This document shows positions 18,481 through 26,728 of a stretch of DNA of 43,207 nucleotides, piece by piece. The notes under the pieces are model-generated. The model was given only the letters and a program-made list of their open reading frames with translations, was not told where the DNA came from and did not search any database. Position numbers and translations under genes: made by a program. Source of the stretch: an uncultured Hyphomicrobiaceae bacterium (lineage in GTDB: Bacteria; Pseudomonadota; Alphaproteobacteria; Rhizobiales; CALHAX01); NCBI GenBank assembly GCA_937931785.1, contig CALHAX010000037.1, positions 1 through 43,207 on the forward strand. Reading direction: 5' to 3'. Numbering within the stretch: position 1 is the first letter of the stretch; each line of letters begins with the position of its first letter.

Positions 18481-19674
18481 TCACACAACCTGGCCCGCAG
18501 CCCATCCACTCGCCCAGGCCCACTGGAAGTTGTAGCCGCCGAGCCAGCCCGTCACATCAACGGCTTCACCAATCACATAGAGTCGCGGAACCGATTTCGC
18601 CTCCAGCGTGCGTGACGAAAGATCTGCCGTACTGACGCCGCCAACCGTCACTTCCGCCTTTGCAAACCCTTCCGTACCATTAGGGTGGAACTGCCAGTCG
18701 GCGAGGGAGTGTGCCGCCGCCAGAATACCTTTGTCCGGTACATTGGCCAGTTCACGGTTCAGTGGAATACGGTCGGATAATCTCTCGACCAAAGCATCCG
18801 CCAGACGATCAGGCAGAACTTCACCCAGGATCGTACGAACCGCAACCCGAGGGCGGTTGGCCTTCGCCGACATCAGCCATCCCGCGTCATGGTCCGGGAG
18901 AAAATTGATCCCGACAGGTTCGCGATGTCTCCAGTACGATGAGATTTGCAGGATCGCCGGTCCCGATAATCCTTTGTGCGTGAAGAGCGCAGCTTCCCGG
19001 AACCGCGTTTTTCCGGCCCGCGCAATCACAGGTGCCGCCACACCAGAAAGAGAACGAAACAACGCCTCATCTGCACCAAGCGTCAGAGGCACGAGCGCCG
19101 GTCGGGGCTCCACCACCGCCAATCCGAATTGGCGAGCAAGATCGTATGCGAAACCTGTTGCCCCCATCTTCGGGATCGACGGTCCACCGGTTGCAATCAC
19201 CAATGAGGGCGCGCGAACACTACGATCTGCAAACGTGACGCAATAGGTCCTATCCGCATGCGAGATATCCCTGATCGGCGCACCCAACGCGATATCCACC
19301 GAACCCCGCTTGCACTCATCAAGAAGCATGGCAACGATCTGTTTCGCAGACCTGTCACAGAACAATTGCCCAAGCGTTTTTTCGTGCCAGGCAATCTTGT
19401 ATCGATCGACAAGGTCTATGAAATCTGACGGCTGATAGCGACCGAGTGCAGATTTGGCGAAGTGCGGGTTGGCGGACAGGAAGTTCTCAGGCCCGGCACC
19501 AACATTGGTAAAGTTGCAGCGCCCACCACCCGAAATAAGTATTTTCTTGCCCGGTTGATCGGCATGATCAATCACAAGAACGCGTTGCCCACGTTGCCCG
19601 GCAACGCCAGCGCACATCAGCCCGGCACCGCCAGCGCCAAGCACGATCACATCAAACGAAGCTGGAGAGGTCAA
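18481..19674 (-). CDS. HI0933/BaiN-like FAD-dependent oxidoreductase
   Basis: 397 residues with an N-terminal Rossmann FAD site (DVIVLGAGGAGLMCAGVAGQRG), the hallmark PGKKILISGGGRCNFTN, a second dinucleotide segment (LVIATGGPSIPKMGATG) and the family-specific end VPRLYVIGEAVDVTGWLGGYNFQWAWASGWAAG. The physiological reaction of this family (YhiN, HI0933, BaiN) is largely unknown; reduction of unsaturated bonds has been proposed for BaiN. The best start is a TTG at 19674, four bases after the aconitase X small-subunit stop, placing this gene last in the FrhB-aconitase X operon. The ribosome-binding site is poor, which suggests translational coupling. Confidence 0.93.
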   Translation of the reverse strand: MTSPASFDVIVLGAGGAGLMCAGVAGQRGQRVLVIDHADQPGKKILISGGGRCNFTNVGAGPENFLSANPHFAKSALGRYQPSDFIDLVDRYKIAWHEKTLGQLFCDRSAKQIVAMLLDECKRGSVDIALGAPIRDISHADRTYCVTFADRSVRAPSLVIATGGPSIPKMGATGFAYDLARQFGLAVVEPRPALVPLTLGADEALFRSLSGVAAPVIARAGKTRFREAALFTHKGLSGPAILQISSYWRHREPVGINFLPDHDAGWLMSAKANRPRVAVRTILGEVLPDRLADALVERLSDRIPLNRELANVPDKGILAAAHSLADWQFHPNGTEGFAKAEVTVGGVSTADLSSRTLEAKSVPRLYVIGEAVDVTGWLGGYNFQWAWASGWAAGQVV

Positions 19675-19678
19675 TCGA

Positions 19679-20092
19679 TCAGGCCCGCGTGACAGTCACA
19701 CAGCCTGCCTCCGGATCGACAACCACATGATCGCCGGTCTGGATCAGTGTTGTCACGTCCCCGTCCTCGAAACGGTCGCACATGGTCATGGTGGCAAGCG
19801 CAGCACCTTGCGCAAGGATCGTGTTCGCGCGGTTGAACAAGATCGCCTTTGGCGCCAACGCACGCGATGTCATCTCGTGCAGCATCCATGCGGAAGCCAC
19901 GCCGCCCTTCGATGTGTTCAGCACCAGAATCTTGTCTACGTAAGACTGCCCGACAAGTTTGTGCTGTGGTCGGGAGAAAATTCCCTTGATCCGGTCAAGA
20001 TCATAACGTGCCGAAAAATCATCCGACGCCACCAGCGCCTCTCCCTCAACACGCGTGCCAATACCCTTGTGGCATTTCAATTCAAGTTTCAT
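19679..20092 (-). CDS. aconitase X swivel (small) subunit, DUF126
   Basis: 137 residues matching the aconitase X small subunit, which carries the swivelling domain that closes the active site. Visible features are the N-terminal CHKGIGTRVEGEALVASDDFSARYDLD, the conserved LNTSKGGVASAWML (59-72), and a C-terminal beta strand segment GDHVVVDPEAGCVTVTR. Its ATG overlaps the stop of the large subunit by four bases (20089-20092), indicating equimolar coupled synthesis. In other organisms the two parts can be fused; here they are separate. Confidence 0.92.
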   Translation of the reverse strand: MKLELKCHKGIGTRVEGEALVASDDFSARYDLDRIKGIFSRPQHKLVGQSYVDKILVLNTSKGGVASAWMLHEMTSRALAPKAILFNRANTILAQGAALATMTMCDRFEDGDVTTLIQTGDHVVVDPEAGCVTVTRA

Positions 20093-21333
20093 ACGATCTT
20101 CCCCGCAACCGCAGATGCCACACAGTCTTCCATACTGGCGAGCGCAGGTTCGTAGCCGTATCCCGCAATAATGTTCACGATCTTTGCCGAATTGCTCAGC
20201 AACCGTTTCCAGCCATTCGCCTCACCAATTTCACGCGCGTACTGCTGGTAAAAGCACGTCCCACGCAGCACCTGCGCACCAGACGCTTCGATGCGGCTCG
20301 TCAAACGCATGCGATCGGCGTCGGCCGCAACCTGCGGCGATGTACAGACAATGAGCGACGTGTCCGCATGGATCGTCTGCCCGTCCACCAGGTCGGCTAC
20401 CTGCTGCATCTCAACCAGCGAGAGCTGCGGAGCTGCAAAAACAACCACATCCACCTTATCGCCCTTGCCGCCAAAATCGCTGCGGAAGGCATCCATATCC
20501 GACGCAACGACATCTTCTGCCGCGGGAGCTGCGCCGACACACACATCCGTCAGAGTGGGCGCTTCGGGCGTCACTCCGACAATATGAAACAGGGGTATCG
20601 AGCCATAACTCGCCATCGCAGCGCCAAAATGCTTGAGCTCATCCGAAGTGGGCGTGCCACTAATGCCCTCTATCACCGGCACCTCCCAATAGGAATTGCA
20701 GGCCCGCCCGATAATCGCGCCGAGAATACCCCAATCTGTCAAACCATTTGGCTGTACGCGAACGACAAACCGGCGGGTGGATTTGCGGTGCTTGTCCAGA
20801 TGGAGGCCATAGCGTGGTGTACGGCCCGTCAACCCGGCCGCAAGCGCCGACGGCCCACCCTCAAAATTCGATCGCGCTCCAAGCACGCTATTGCAATAGA
20901 TCACAACCCCGGTGTCGCCATAGGCAACGTGTTCCCCCTGAACCGGCGGCATGATCGTCTGATAGTTGATGCACGTATCCGTCATCAGGATGCCAAGTGC
21001 TTCGCACGCCGCGATTGTGCGACGTTCGAGATCGGCCATCTCTTCCGTCTGCCCAAGGGGACGGTAATGCGAAAGGTCAACACCACGCGGATCGGTAATC
21101 ATTGGAATACGTACGCGCCGGTACACTGCCTCATGTGCGGCAAGCCCCTCCAGGAATACAACACCAGCCTCCCCAAGAGACTCCGGATCCGCCATCATGT
21201 GCGATTGTGCAACAGACACAAAATCTTCCGCGTCAAACATCCCGCCAACCTGCAGCATGTGCTCCATGGCCCAACGCCGCGGCGCACCCAGTTCGCCAGA
21301 AAGCATGGCTTTGTCTTCCACCGAAAGCTTCAC
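20089..21333 (-). CDS. aconitase X catalytic (large) subunit, DUF521
   Basis: A 414-residue dehydratase of the aconitase X family. Known members are cis-3-hydroxy-L-proline dehydratase in bacteria and mevalonate-5-phosphate dehydratase in archaea. Family segments seen are SHMMADPESLGEAGVVFLEGLA, MITDPRGVDLSHY, TDTCINYQTIMPPVQGEHVAYGDTGVVIYCNSVLGARSNFEGGPSALAAGLTGRTPRYG, and CTSPQVAADADRM. Candidate metal-cluster cysteines are C121, C330 and C360 (GTCFYQQ). The start is a GTG placed directly after the FrhB-like stop (TGAGTG). The substrate is not readable from the sequence; the hydroxyproline reaction is the leading hypothesis. Confidence 0.93.
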   Translation of the reverse strand: MKLSVEDKAMLSGELGAPRRWAMEHMLQVGGMFDAEDFVSVAQSHMMADPESLGEAGVVFLEGLAAHEAVYRRVRIPMITDPRGVDLSHYRPLGQTEEMADLERRTIAACEALGILMTDTCINYQTIMPPVQGEHVAYGDTGVVIYCNSVLGARSNFEGGPSALAAGLTGRTPRYGLHLDKHRKSTRRFVVRVQPNGLTDWGILGAIIGRACNSYWEVPVIEGISGTPTSDELKHFGAAMASYGSIPLFHIVGVTPEAPTLTDVCVGAAPAAEDVVASDMDAFRSDFGGKGDKVDVVVFAAPQLSLVEMQQVADLVDGQTIHADTSLIVCTSPQVAADADRMRLTSRIEASGAQVLRGTCFYQQYAREIGEANGWKRLLSNSAKIVNIIAGYGYEPALASMEDCVASAVAGKIV

Positions 21334-22611
21334 TCAGCTATTCTCCGTTCCATGTGATGGCCTCGGCTCGCTGGCCTTGCCCTCTGCCACGCGACGCTTC
21401 GTGCCATCAACCTGATACTGCGTCATGTCATCTGTGAGTTCGCCTGCGAGTGCCGATAGACGCAATCCTGTGGTTTCAGGAACAAGGCGGTCCAATTCTG
21501 CCAACCCCTGAAAGCGTGACCACGCCGCATATTTCTTTCGCATCTGGTGTGGTTGATACATGCTCATATCGTCCGGCGTCACGTCATATTCGAACGTCAG
21601 TGCGCCGTCGCGCGCCGCTGCCTCTATCAATTCCTGTCCACGAACCGTGCGCGCCACCAACGCATTTGTGCCAAGATCGGTTTCGCTTTCAATCCGGTTT
21701 GGCGAGCCGCCGATCCAGGTATCCGATGCTGCGATGTCAGCCGCTTCACCAATCCCGTCCGGACAAATCTTGCACCGCCATGGAAGCGTCCACATGCTGG
21801 CATCTTCCCCCCAAAGATCAAGATAATGCATCTCTGTCACGTCATCGCCGTGTTCAATGCGTGTTGGTCCGGGGCACCCGCGCCCGCGATACCGAAATGA
21901 CGTAATCGAATCGGCTGCGATGTGACTGCGGTCAAGAAATCCACTCATACCGTCACCCGGCATGAACCCGCCACAAACAGGCGTGAGCCAATAGGCCACC
22001 AGCTCATTCACGCGCACATCGTGCCGGGAAAAATTGCGCAGTGCCGCAATATCGCACGGCTTACCGATGAACGCGAATGGTTCGGCGCGATCCAGCACAT
22101 CATTGATGTCGATAAGAGGGGCTGTCGGCCCGTAGCGCGAACCGACACCCTCCAGAACTTCAGCTTCCGTGAAGCTCAAATGCCGCTCCCCGAACGTGGG
22201 TTCGGTCACCGACGCCTTGGCATGGAGAATAAAGGAAACACGACCACTGCGCAGAAGGTATTGCGCCAACGCCGTCAATACACCCCCTGTTGATCCTTCG
22301 TGGCGGATCTCCGGATCCCCAGCCCACGCGCGCACCATGCGGCGCCACGGTCCCCACACATTGTCGATCTTGGTATCGTCTTCAGTCGCGCATGCCGGCA
22401 AGCCCTCAACGCGGGTTCCCGGACACACATCGTAGATGCGATCGACCAACGCATCATCCAATGGACCAAAAGCAACCGGTCGCAGATCGCCAGCATCCGT
22501 TTTCGTCATGCGAATACGGTGCTCACCGGCTACCGCCTGACACAGCCCGCAGCCGATGCACAGACCTTCCTCAATGATACGGTAAAATCTATCTGTGCCG
22601 TCTTCAGCCAT
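21334..22611 (-). CDS. FrhB-like iron-sulphur flavoprotein (coenzyme F420 hydrogenase/dehydrogenase beta family)
   Basis: 425 residues of the FrhB family. A [4Fe-4S] site is formed by C18, C21, C24 (CIGCGLC) and C63 (DVCPG). The central region has the flavin-binding family outline STGGVLTALAQYLLRSG and GKPCDIAALRN (183-193), with further conserved cysteines C213, C246, C280 and C283 (WRCKICPDGIGEAADIAASD). The name comes from archaeal F420 enzymes, but bacterial members include 8-vinyl reductases that use other electron donors, so F420 use is not implied. It is the first gene of the operon (AGGGG before the ATG) and abuts the aconitase X large subunit, suggesting a redox step linked to the dehydration product. 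Confidence 0.88.
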   Translation of the reverse strand: MAEDGTDRFYRIIEEGLCIGCGLCQAVAGEHRIRMTKTDAGDLRPVAFGPLDDALVDRIYDVCPGTRVEGLPACATEDDTKIDNVWGPWRRMVRAWAGDPEIRHEGSTGGVLTALAQYLLRSGRVSFILHAKASVTEPTFGERHLSFTEAEVLEGVGSRYGPTAPLIDINDVLDRAEPFAFIGKPCDIAALRNFSRHDVRVNELVAYWLTPVCGGFMPGDGMSGFLDRSHIAADSITSFRYRGRGCPGPTRIEHGDDVTEMHYLDLWGEDASMWTLPWRCKICPDGIGEAADIAASDTWIGGSPNRIESETDLGTNALVARTVRGQELIEAAARDGALTFEYDVTPDDMSMYQPHQMRKKYAAWSRFQGLAELDRLVPETTGLRLSALAGELTDDMTQYQVDGTKRRVAEGKASEPRPSHGTENS

Positions 22612-22752
22612 GCGCCGCCCCTGAACCCAACTGCTGCGATCAGCGCACGGTAGCGATCAGCAACAACTTTGTCAGCGCATCACGGTTCCCACGTAAGTAA
22701 GAGTCAGAAACATACCTGCAAAAACAACGATGGATTTGGGTGGAATGGGAAC

Positions 22753-22808
22753 TGGTGCGGCCGAGAAAACGCGAACTTCCACGGGCCAAAGGCGCGTCCA
22801 CACATTTG
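22753..22808 (-). pseudogene. decayed partial copy of the tRNA-Leu gene
   Basis: Positions 22753-22785 repeat the 3' end of the intact tRNA-Leu (22872-22904), including the encoded CCA, acceptor 3' strand and T arm, with two differences in 33 bases. The block GCGCGTCCA at 22792-22800 matches the tRNA D-arm region (22931-22938) with the anticodon and variable arms missing between. The two copies also share diverged sequence on the 3' side. The fragment cannot fold as a tRNA. The upper strand carries GAACTTCCAC (22773-22782) and GTGGAAGTTC (22808-22817), a perfect 10-bp inverted repeat. It may be a duplication remnant or an old integration scar. Confidence 0.65.
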
Positions 22809-22871
22809 TGGAAGTTCTGGGCGACGCAAGCGTTCGTGTAACACGTGATTGATGTGGTGAAATTGGAATAT

Positions 22872-22958
22872 TGGTGCGGCCGAGAAGACTCGAACTTCCA
22901 CGGGCTCTCGCCCACAGCGACCTCAACGCTGCGCGTCTACCAGTTCCGCCACGGCCGC
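22872..22958 (-). tRNA. tRNA-Leu (anticodon GAG)
   Basis: An 87-nt type II tRNA with encoded CCA. The acceptor stem pairs GCGGCCG (5') with CGGCCGC, discriminator A. The D arm contains CTGGTAGAC, the anticodon stem is CAGCG/CGCTG with loop TTGAGGT (anticodon GAG, reading CUC and CUU), a long variable arm follows (GGGCGAGAGCCC), and the T loop is TTCGAGT. The gene lies in the 493 bp between the FrhB-like gene and lipB. Confidence 0.97.
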
Positions 22959-23104
22959 AAACCATGTCCCGGACCCGTCACTCAAGGGCGGCACCGGTGG
23001 TAGGCCTGAGCGTCTAACAACCCCGTATCGGTAAATCAAGCTCTGATTGGCCGTACGCTGCCAAGCCTCGCGCATCCCGCATCCTTTGTGCTAGTCCCTC
23101 GCGC

Positions 23105-23764
23105 ATGACGACACCGCAAAACGCCTCCGATACCGTGGAATGGAAGATCAGCGATGCCCCCGTGGCTTACTCTGAGGCGCTTGCGTTCATGGAACAACGT
23201 GCAGCTGGCATCGCGAACGGCATAGCCTTAGAGTGCATCTGGTTGCTCGAGCATCCGCCGCTCTATACCGCAGGCACCAGTGCCAATCCGGCAGACCTCA
23301 CCGACCCACACCGCTTCCCAGTCCACGAGACCGGCCGCGGCGGGCAATACACCTATCATGGACCCGGTCAGCGCGTGGCGTACGTCATGCTGGATCTGAA
23401 CAAACGGGGCCGCGACGTTCGAAAGTTCGTAACGTTTCTCGAAGACTGGCTGATCACCACACTCGACCGGTTCAACGTGCGCGGTGAGCGGCGTGCAGAT
23501 CGAGTCGGCGTCTGGGTGCAGCGGCCTGATCTCGGACGCGAAGATAAGATCGCCGCCATCGGCATTCGGTTGCGCCGCTGGGTCAGTTTCCACGGCATTA
23601 GCCTCAATGTGGAGCCTGACCTGGAGCATTTTTCCGGGATCGTGCCATGCGGCGTGCACGAACACGGCGTGACAAGCCTCGTGGACCTCGGGCTCCCTGT
23701 GACAATGGCGGATGTGGATATCGCCTTGCGCGCGTCGTTTGAGGCCCTGGACAGCACACCGTAG
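23105..23764 (+). CDS. lipB: lipoyl(octanoyl) transferase
   Basis: Transfers octanoyl groups from acyl carrier protein to lipoyl domains of 2-oxoacid dehydrogenases and the glycine cleavage H protein. The 219-residue enzyme shows the family hallmark [21 protein letters not shown], the catalytic lysine in [18 protein letters not shown] and the acyl-accepting cysteine in [15 protein letters not shown]. Length matches. The ATG at 23105 fits the family N terminus although the ribosome-binding site is weak. No lipA is present nearby. It converges with the ggt-like gene, 11 bp away. Confidence 0.95.
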   Translation: MTTPQNASDTVEWKISDAPVAYSEALAFMEQRAAGIANGIALECIWLLEHPPLYTAGTSANPADLTDPHRFPVHETGRGGQYTYHGPGQRVAYVMLDLNKRGRDVRKFVTFLEDWLITTLDRFNVRGERRADRVGVWVQRPDLGREDKIAAIGIRLRRWVSFHGISLNVEPDLEHFSGIVPCGVHEHGVTSLVDLGLPVTMADVDIALRASFEALDSTP

Positions 23765-23775
23765 TGCCCCTCCCA

Positions 23776-25365
23776 TCAATACCCCAACGCGCACCCGTCC
23801 TTGCGCGGATCCGACCCACCAGACAGCACACCGGTTTCCGGATGAATATGGATCGCCTGCCCCCCGCCCCAAGCCTCGGCACGGGGTCGAATGTCGTGTC
23901 CCATGGCTTGCATTTCGGAAACGACGTCTGCTGGCACGCCTGACTCGGCTTCCAGATGCCCCTCCTCGAAGAACACGCGTGGAAAATCGAGCGCTTCCTG
24001 CACGTCCATGCCGTAGTCGACGACATTGGTCAGGACGTACACCTGCCCCATCGGCTGGAACATGGCACCCATCACACCAAAGACCAACTCAGGTTTCTCT
24101 CCCCGGAACGCCATGGCTGGCACAAGCGTGTGCATCGGTCGCTTACCGGGCGCGATGCAGTTGCGATGCCCTTCCTCAAGAACAAAACCCTGCCCGCGGT
24201 TGTGCAACGTAACCCCCGATTTTTCCGCCACGATCCCGCTACCAAACGCCGAGTACACCGAGTTGATAAACGATACCGCCATACCGTCCTTGTCGACCAC
24301 GCAAAGATAAACAGTATCCGAACCTTCCGGTTCTGGAATAGGTCCGAGATCATCCACACGCCGTTCCGGATCAATCCGTCCCGCCAGATTATCCGCAAAC
24401 GCATCAGAGAGAATATAGTCCACCGGAACATCGGCCATATCCGGGTCGGCTATAAACTGATCCCGCATGGCATAGGCAAGCCGCGCAGCTTCAAGTGCCA
24501 GGTGGTACCGCTGCGCGCTGACGGCAGGTGCAGACGCATGCCCGACGCGCTCCAAAATCTTGAGGATCAGGTTCGCAACAATGCCGCTGTTGTTCGGTGG
24601 AAGCTGACACAGGCGCAGGTCCCCATAGGTGGAGGATATCGGTTCGACGTAGCTGGCTTTTTGATTGGCAAAATCGTCAAGTGTGTGAAGTCCACCCATT
24701 GCCTGCAGCGTGTCGACAATGTCCTGCGCGACGGCTCCGGTATAAAACCCGTCCCGACCATTGGCCGCAATCGCCTTGAGCGTTTCAGCCAGCGCCGGAA
24801 ACCGCATGACACTGCCAATGGCAGGCGCGCGACCATTCACCAACAGGTGCTTGCGCGAACCGGCATGAACACTCAGTTTTTCAGTTTGCCCTGCCCAATC
24901 CGTCCCGACCCGCGCCGCGACCGGAAAACCCGTTTCCGCGAGTTGTATAGCCGGTTGAAGCAGGTCGCCCAATGGACGTGTGCCATAATCCGCAACCATC
25001 CGGTCCCAGGCGTCAATCGCTCCAGGTACCGTTACCGCGTGTGGACTACCCATTTCGAGCTCCGTCACACCTTCCGCCTTGAGCGTCGCAAGGTCAGCCC
25101 CGGCAGGCGCGCGCCCGGCACCGTTGATCGCAATCAAACCATCAGCACCGGGCTTGTGGATCAGCGCAAAGCAATCGCCTCCAATGCCCGTCATGGCCGG
25201 TTCCACAACCACCAAAACAGCCGAAGCTGCTATGGCAGCATCCACCGCATTTCCACCTGAGCGCAGAACTTCGAGCGCAACCCGGCTTGCCTGGGGATGT
25301 GACGTCGCACACATCGCCTCGGTACCGAGAACCGGAGACCGTCCGGGCAAAGCAAAATCACGCAT
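23776..25365 (-). CDS. gamma-glutamyltranspeptidase-superfamily Ntn hydrolase (YwrD/HpxW-like)
   Basis: A 529-residue proenzyme of the GGT superfamily, expected to self-cleave before T351 (GSD-TVYLCVVDKDG) to give two subunits. No signal peptide is present, so it is probably cytoplasmic. Instead of the SSMSPT loop that defines classical GGT, it has GKRPMHTLVPAM, and the Thr context is TVYL rather than TTHFS. Both match the YwrD/HpxW branch, which includes oxamate amidohydrolase, so glutathione may not be the substrate. AAGGAG eight bases before the ATG at 25365 favours it over the adjacent TTG. The gene for a gamma-glutamylcyclotransferase lies 46 bp upstream, suggesting a shared role in gamma-glutamyl amide turnover. 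Confidence 0.9.
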   Translation of the reverse strand: MRDFALPGRSPVLGTEAMCATSHPQASRVALEVLRSGGNAVDAAIAASAVLVVVEPAMTGIGGDCFALIHKPGADGLIAINGAGRAPAGADLATLKAEGVTELEMGSPHAVTVPGAIDAWDRMVADYGTRPLGDLLQPAIQLAETGFPVAARVGTDWAGQTEKLSVHAGSRKHLLVNGRAPAIGSVMRFPALAETLKAIAANGRDGFYTGAVAQDIVDTLQAMGGLHTLDDFANQKASYVEPISSTYGDLRLCQLPPNNSGIVANLILKILERVGHASAPAVSAQRYHLALEAARLAYAMRDQFIADPDMADVPVDYILSDAFADNLAGRIDPERRVDDLGPIPEPEGSDTVYLCVVDKDGMAVSFINSVYSAFGSGIVAEKSGVTLHNRGQGFVLEEGHRNCIAPGKRPMHTLVPAMAFRGEKPELVFGVMGAMFQPMGQVYVLTNVVDYGMDVQEALDFPRVFFEEGHLEAESGVPADVVSEMQAMGHDIRPRAEAWGGGQAIHIHPETGVLSGGSDPRKDGCALGY

Positions 25366-25411
25366 CAAGAAATCTCCTTACAGGTGGCAGGCTCCGAGAG
25401 GAGCGGTGTCG

Positions 25412-25885
25412 TCAACGTCGGCGTCCCCGATAGCGTGTCCGCTTGTCACCAATCGCCAGGCGCGGCAACCAGGACTGCAATTCGCCCACATAATGATCAG
25501 GGAGCCCGTGCGCGATAGCACCGGGAATGACGGCTGTCAGCATGTAGTTGGCCCGCCCGGGTCCTGGATATGTGCGCGTGCCGATATACGTCACTACCCG
25601 CAAGAGGCTGCCATCCGCCGTCTCAACCATGACGTAGCGGCGAAAATATGCGCCAACACGAACACCTTCGAACCGATCGAGTGTCGCCAGGTGAACAGGC
25701 GCGCACTGCCACAGCACGCCATGCACAGCGTCACCGTCATTCCGGACAATGTTCGCACCACCGTGCGTTGCAACGCGAAACCTGTAACCTGCAAGCCGTG
25801 CTGGACCAACGGAGCGTGCCCCCGGACATCGCTCCGCCATTTGCAATGCAGACATATTCGAACCGTATGCGAAATAGAACGGCAT
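25412..25885 (-). CDS. gamma-glutamylcyclotransferase family protein
   Basis: 157 residues with the GGCT fold: the substrate loop FAYGSNMS (about 5-12), the middle strand segment YRFRVATHGGANIVRNDGDAVHGVLWQC, and the catalytic glutamate in LDRFEGV. The family cyclises gamma-glutamyl amino acids or peptides to 5-oxoproline. Later residues (VVTYIG, YMLTAVIPGAIAHGLP) also match. The C terminus is basic. It precedes the GGT-superfamily gene in the same direction, an arrangement consistent with a small operon. Confidence 0.9.
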   Translation of the reverse strand: MPFYFAYGSNMSALQMAERCPGARSVGPARLAGYRFRVATHGGANIVRNDGDAVHGVLWQCAPVHLATLDRFEGVRVGAYFRRYVMVETADGSLLRVVTYIGTRTYPGPGRANYMLTAVIPGAIAHGLPDHYVGELQSWLPRLAIGDKRTRYRGRRR

Positions 25886-25979
25886 TCCGGATCAGCCCTC
25901 AACACGTTTGTCGTCAGACAATCGTTGAAGAGGAAAAACCGGCACGTCAAGTCGGAGACGCCTATAGCGAGTCTGATTC

Positions 25980-26038
25980 AAATGGAAACATGACGCGATA
26001 GTCCAGGTCGTTCCACTGGCATCGCGGCGTCTCCATTT
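25980..26038. repeat. nested imperfect inverted repeat (about 59 bp)
   Basis: Arms pair in register: AAATGGA (25980-25986) with TCCATTT (26032-26038), CGCGAT (25994-25999) with ATCGCG (26021-26026), and CCAG (26003-26006) with CTGG (26016-26019), giving a stem with small internal loops. It lies between the DUF805 stop and the gamma-glutamylcyclotransferase start, both leftward. There is no T-run on the downstream side, so it is not a typical intrinsic terminator. It could be a stabilising 3' hairpin, a repetitive palindrome or a small RNA. Confidence 0.5.
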
Positions 26039-26065
26039 AAGCCGGACACACCCAAGGCATACCGA

Positions 26066-26602
26066 CTAAGCAGGCAAGGCGTCGGATGTGTGGGACCGAA
26101 CCGGCTCAGGTCGTTGGCACCGCGCAAAACCAGTTCCATTCGGGACAGGACCAAATCTATTCGCAACATCCTCGCCTTTGCGGAAGTGCAACCAGAGCGC
26201 ACCAGCAATCACTGGAAGATAAGAGATGACGACAAAGACATAGAACAGCGGCGAGAAGAGGCGCACATGCTCCACGCCATAGTTCATGGCCACAGCGAGG
26301 GGAACAATACCACCCCACAAAGCAATCCATACAATAAGCCCGGTAATAGCAGCCAGAAGCCACCATCCGCTCTTCCCGATATCGTGAAGTCGCTGAACGG
26401 TTGCTGAAATGGCGACCCATACAAATGTCAACTTGATCACCAGTGCAACGGGTCCGTTCAAGGCAAGACCCAGACCGAACACCAAAGCACCAAATCCGGA
26501 CTGCAGGAACAGGGTGACAAGCATGAGCACGAGCAGACCCTTGCGGTTGCATCGCCCGCGCGGATCGAAAACCAGTGTCAATGTTTGCAATACAGTCGTC
26601 AT
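26066..26602 (-). CDS. DUF805 inner-membrane protein
   Basis: 178 residues with four membrane spans and the DUF805 signature: an N-terminal FDPRGRCNRKGL before span 1 and RLHDIGKSGWWLL before span 3. The spans run at about 22-42, 52-70, 81-104 and 117-139; the last 30 residues are soluble. The function of the family is not known. No operon partner is evident: pccA ends 126 bp upstream and the next downstream gene is 180 bp away. Confidence 0.85.
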   Translation of the reverse strand: MTTVLQTLTLVFDPRGRCNRKGLLVLMLVTLFLQSGFGALVFGLGLALNGPVALVIKLTFVWVAISATVQRLHDIGKSGWWLLAAITGLIVWIALWGGIVPLAVAMNYGVEHVRLFSPLFYVFVVISYLPVIAGALWLHFRKGEDVANRFGPVPNGTGFARCQRPEPVRSHTSDALPA

Positions 26603-26728
26603 GACAGGCCCACCCTGAAGAAACCTGATCAGGATATGGCGTGTTGGTTGAAAACCGGTTTATCAGAACGGTAAAATTTTAATGACCGAAGTGTGCTGCC
26701 CCGACACAACACAGGCTTGAACGCCCGA

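Noticed and set aside
20008-21357. 449-codon open frame opposite the aconitase X genes
   Set aside because: Rich in Arg, His and Cys with no recognisable motif, and fully antisense to two coupled real genes.
21334-22611. Calling the FrhB-like protein a coenzyme F420 hydrogenase subunit
   Set aside because: Family name only; no hydrogenase or F420 genes are present and bacterial homologues use other donors.
23956-25260. 434-codon open frame opposite the GGT-superfamily gene
   Set aside because: Antisense shadow; the minus strand encodes a complete enzyme with its catalytic Thr.
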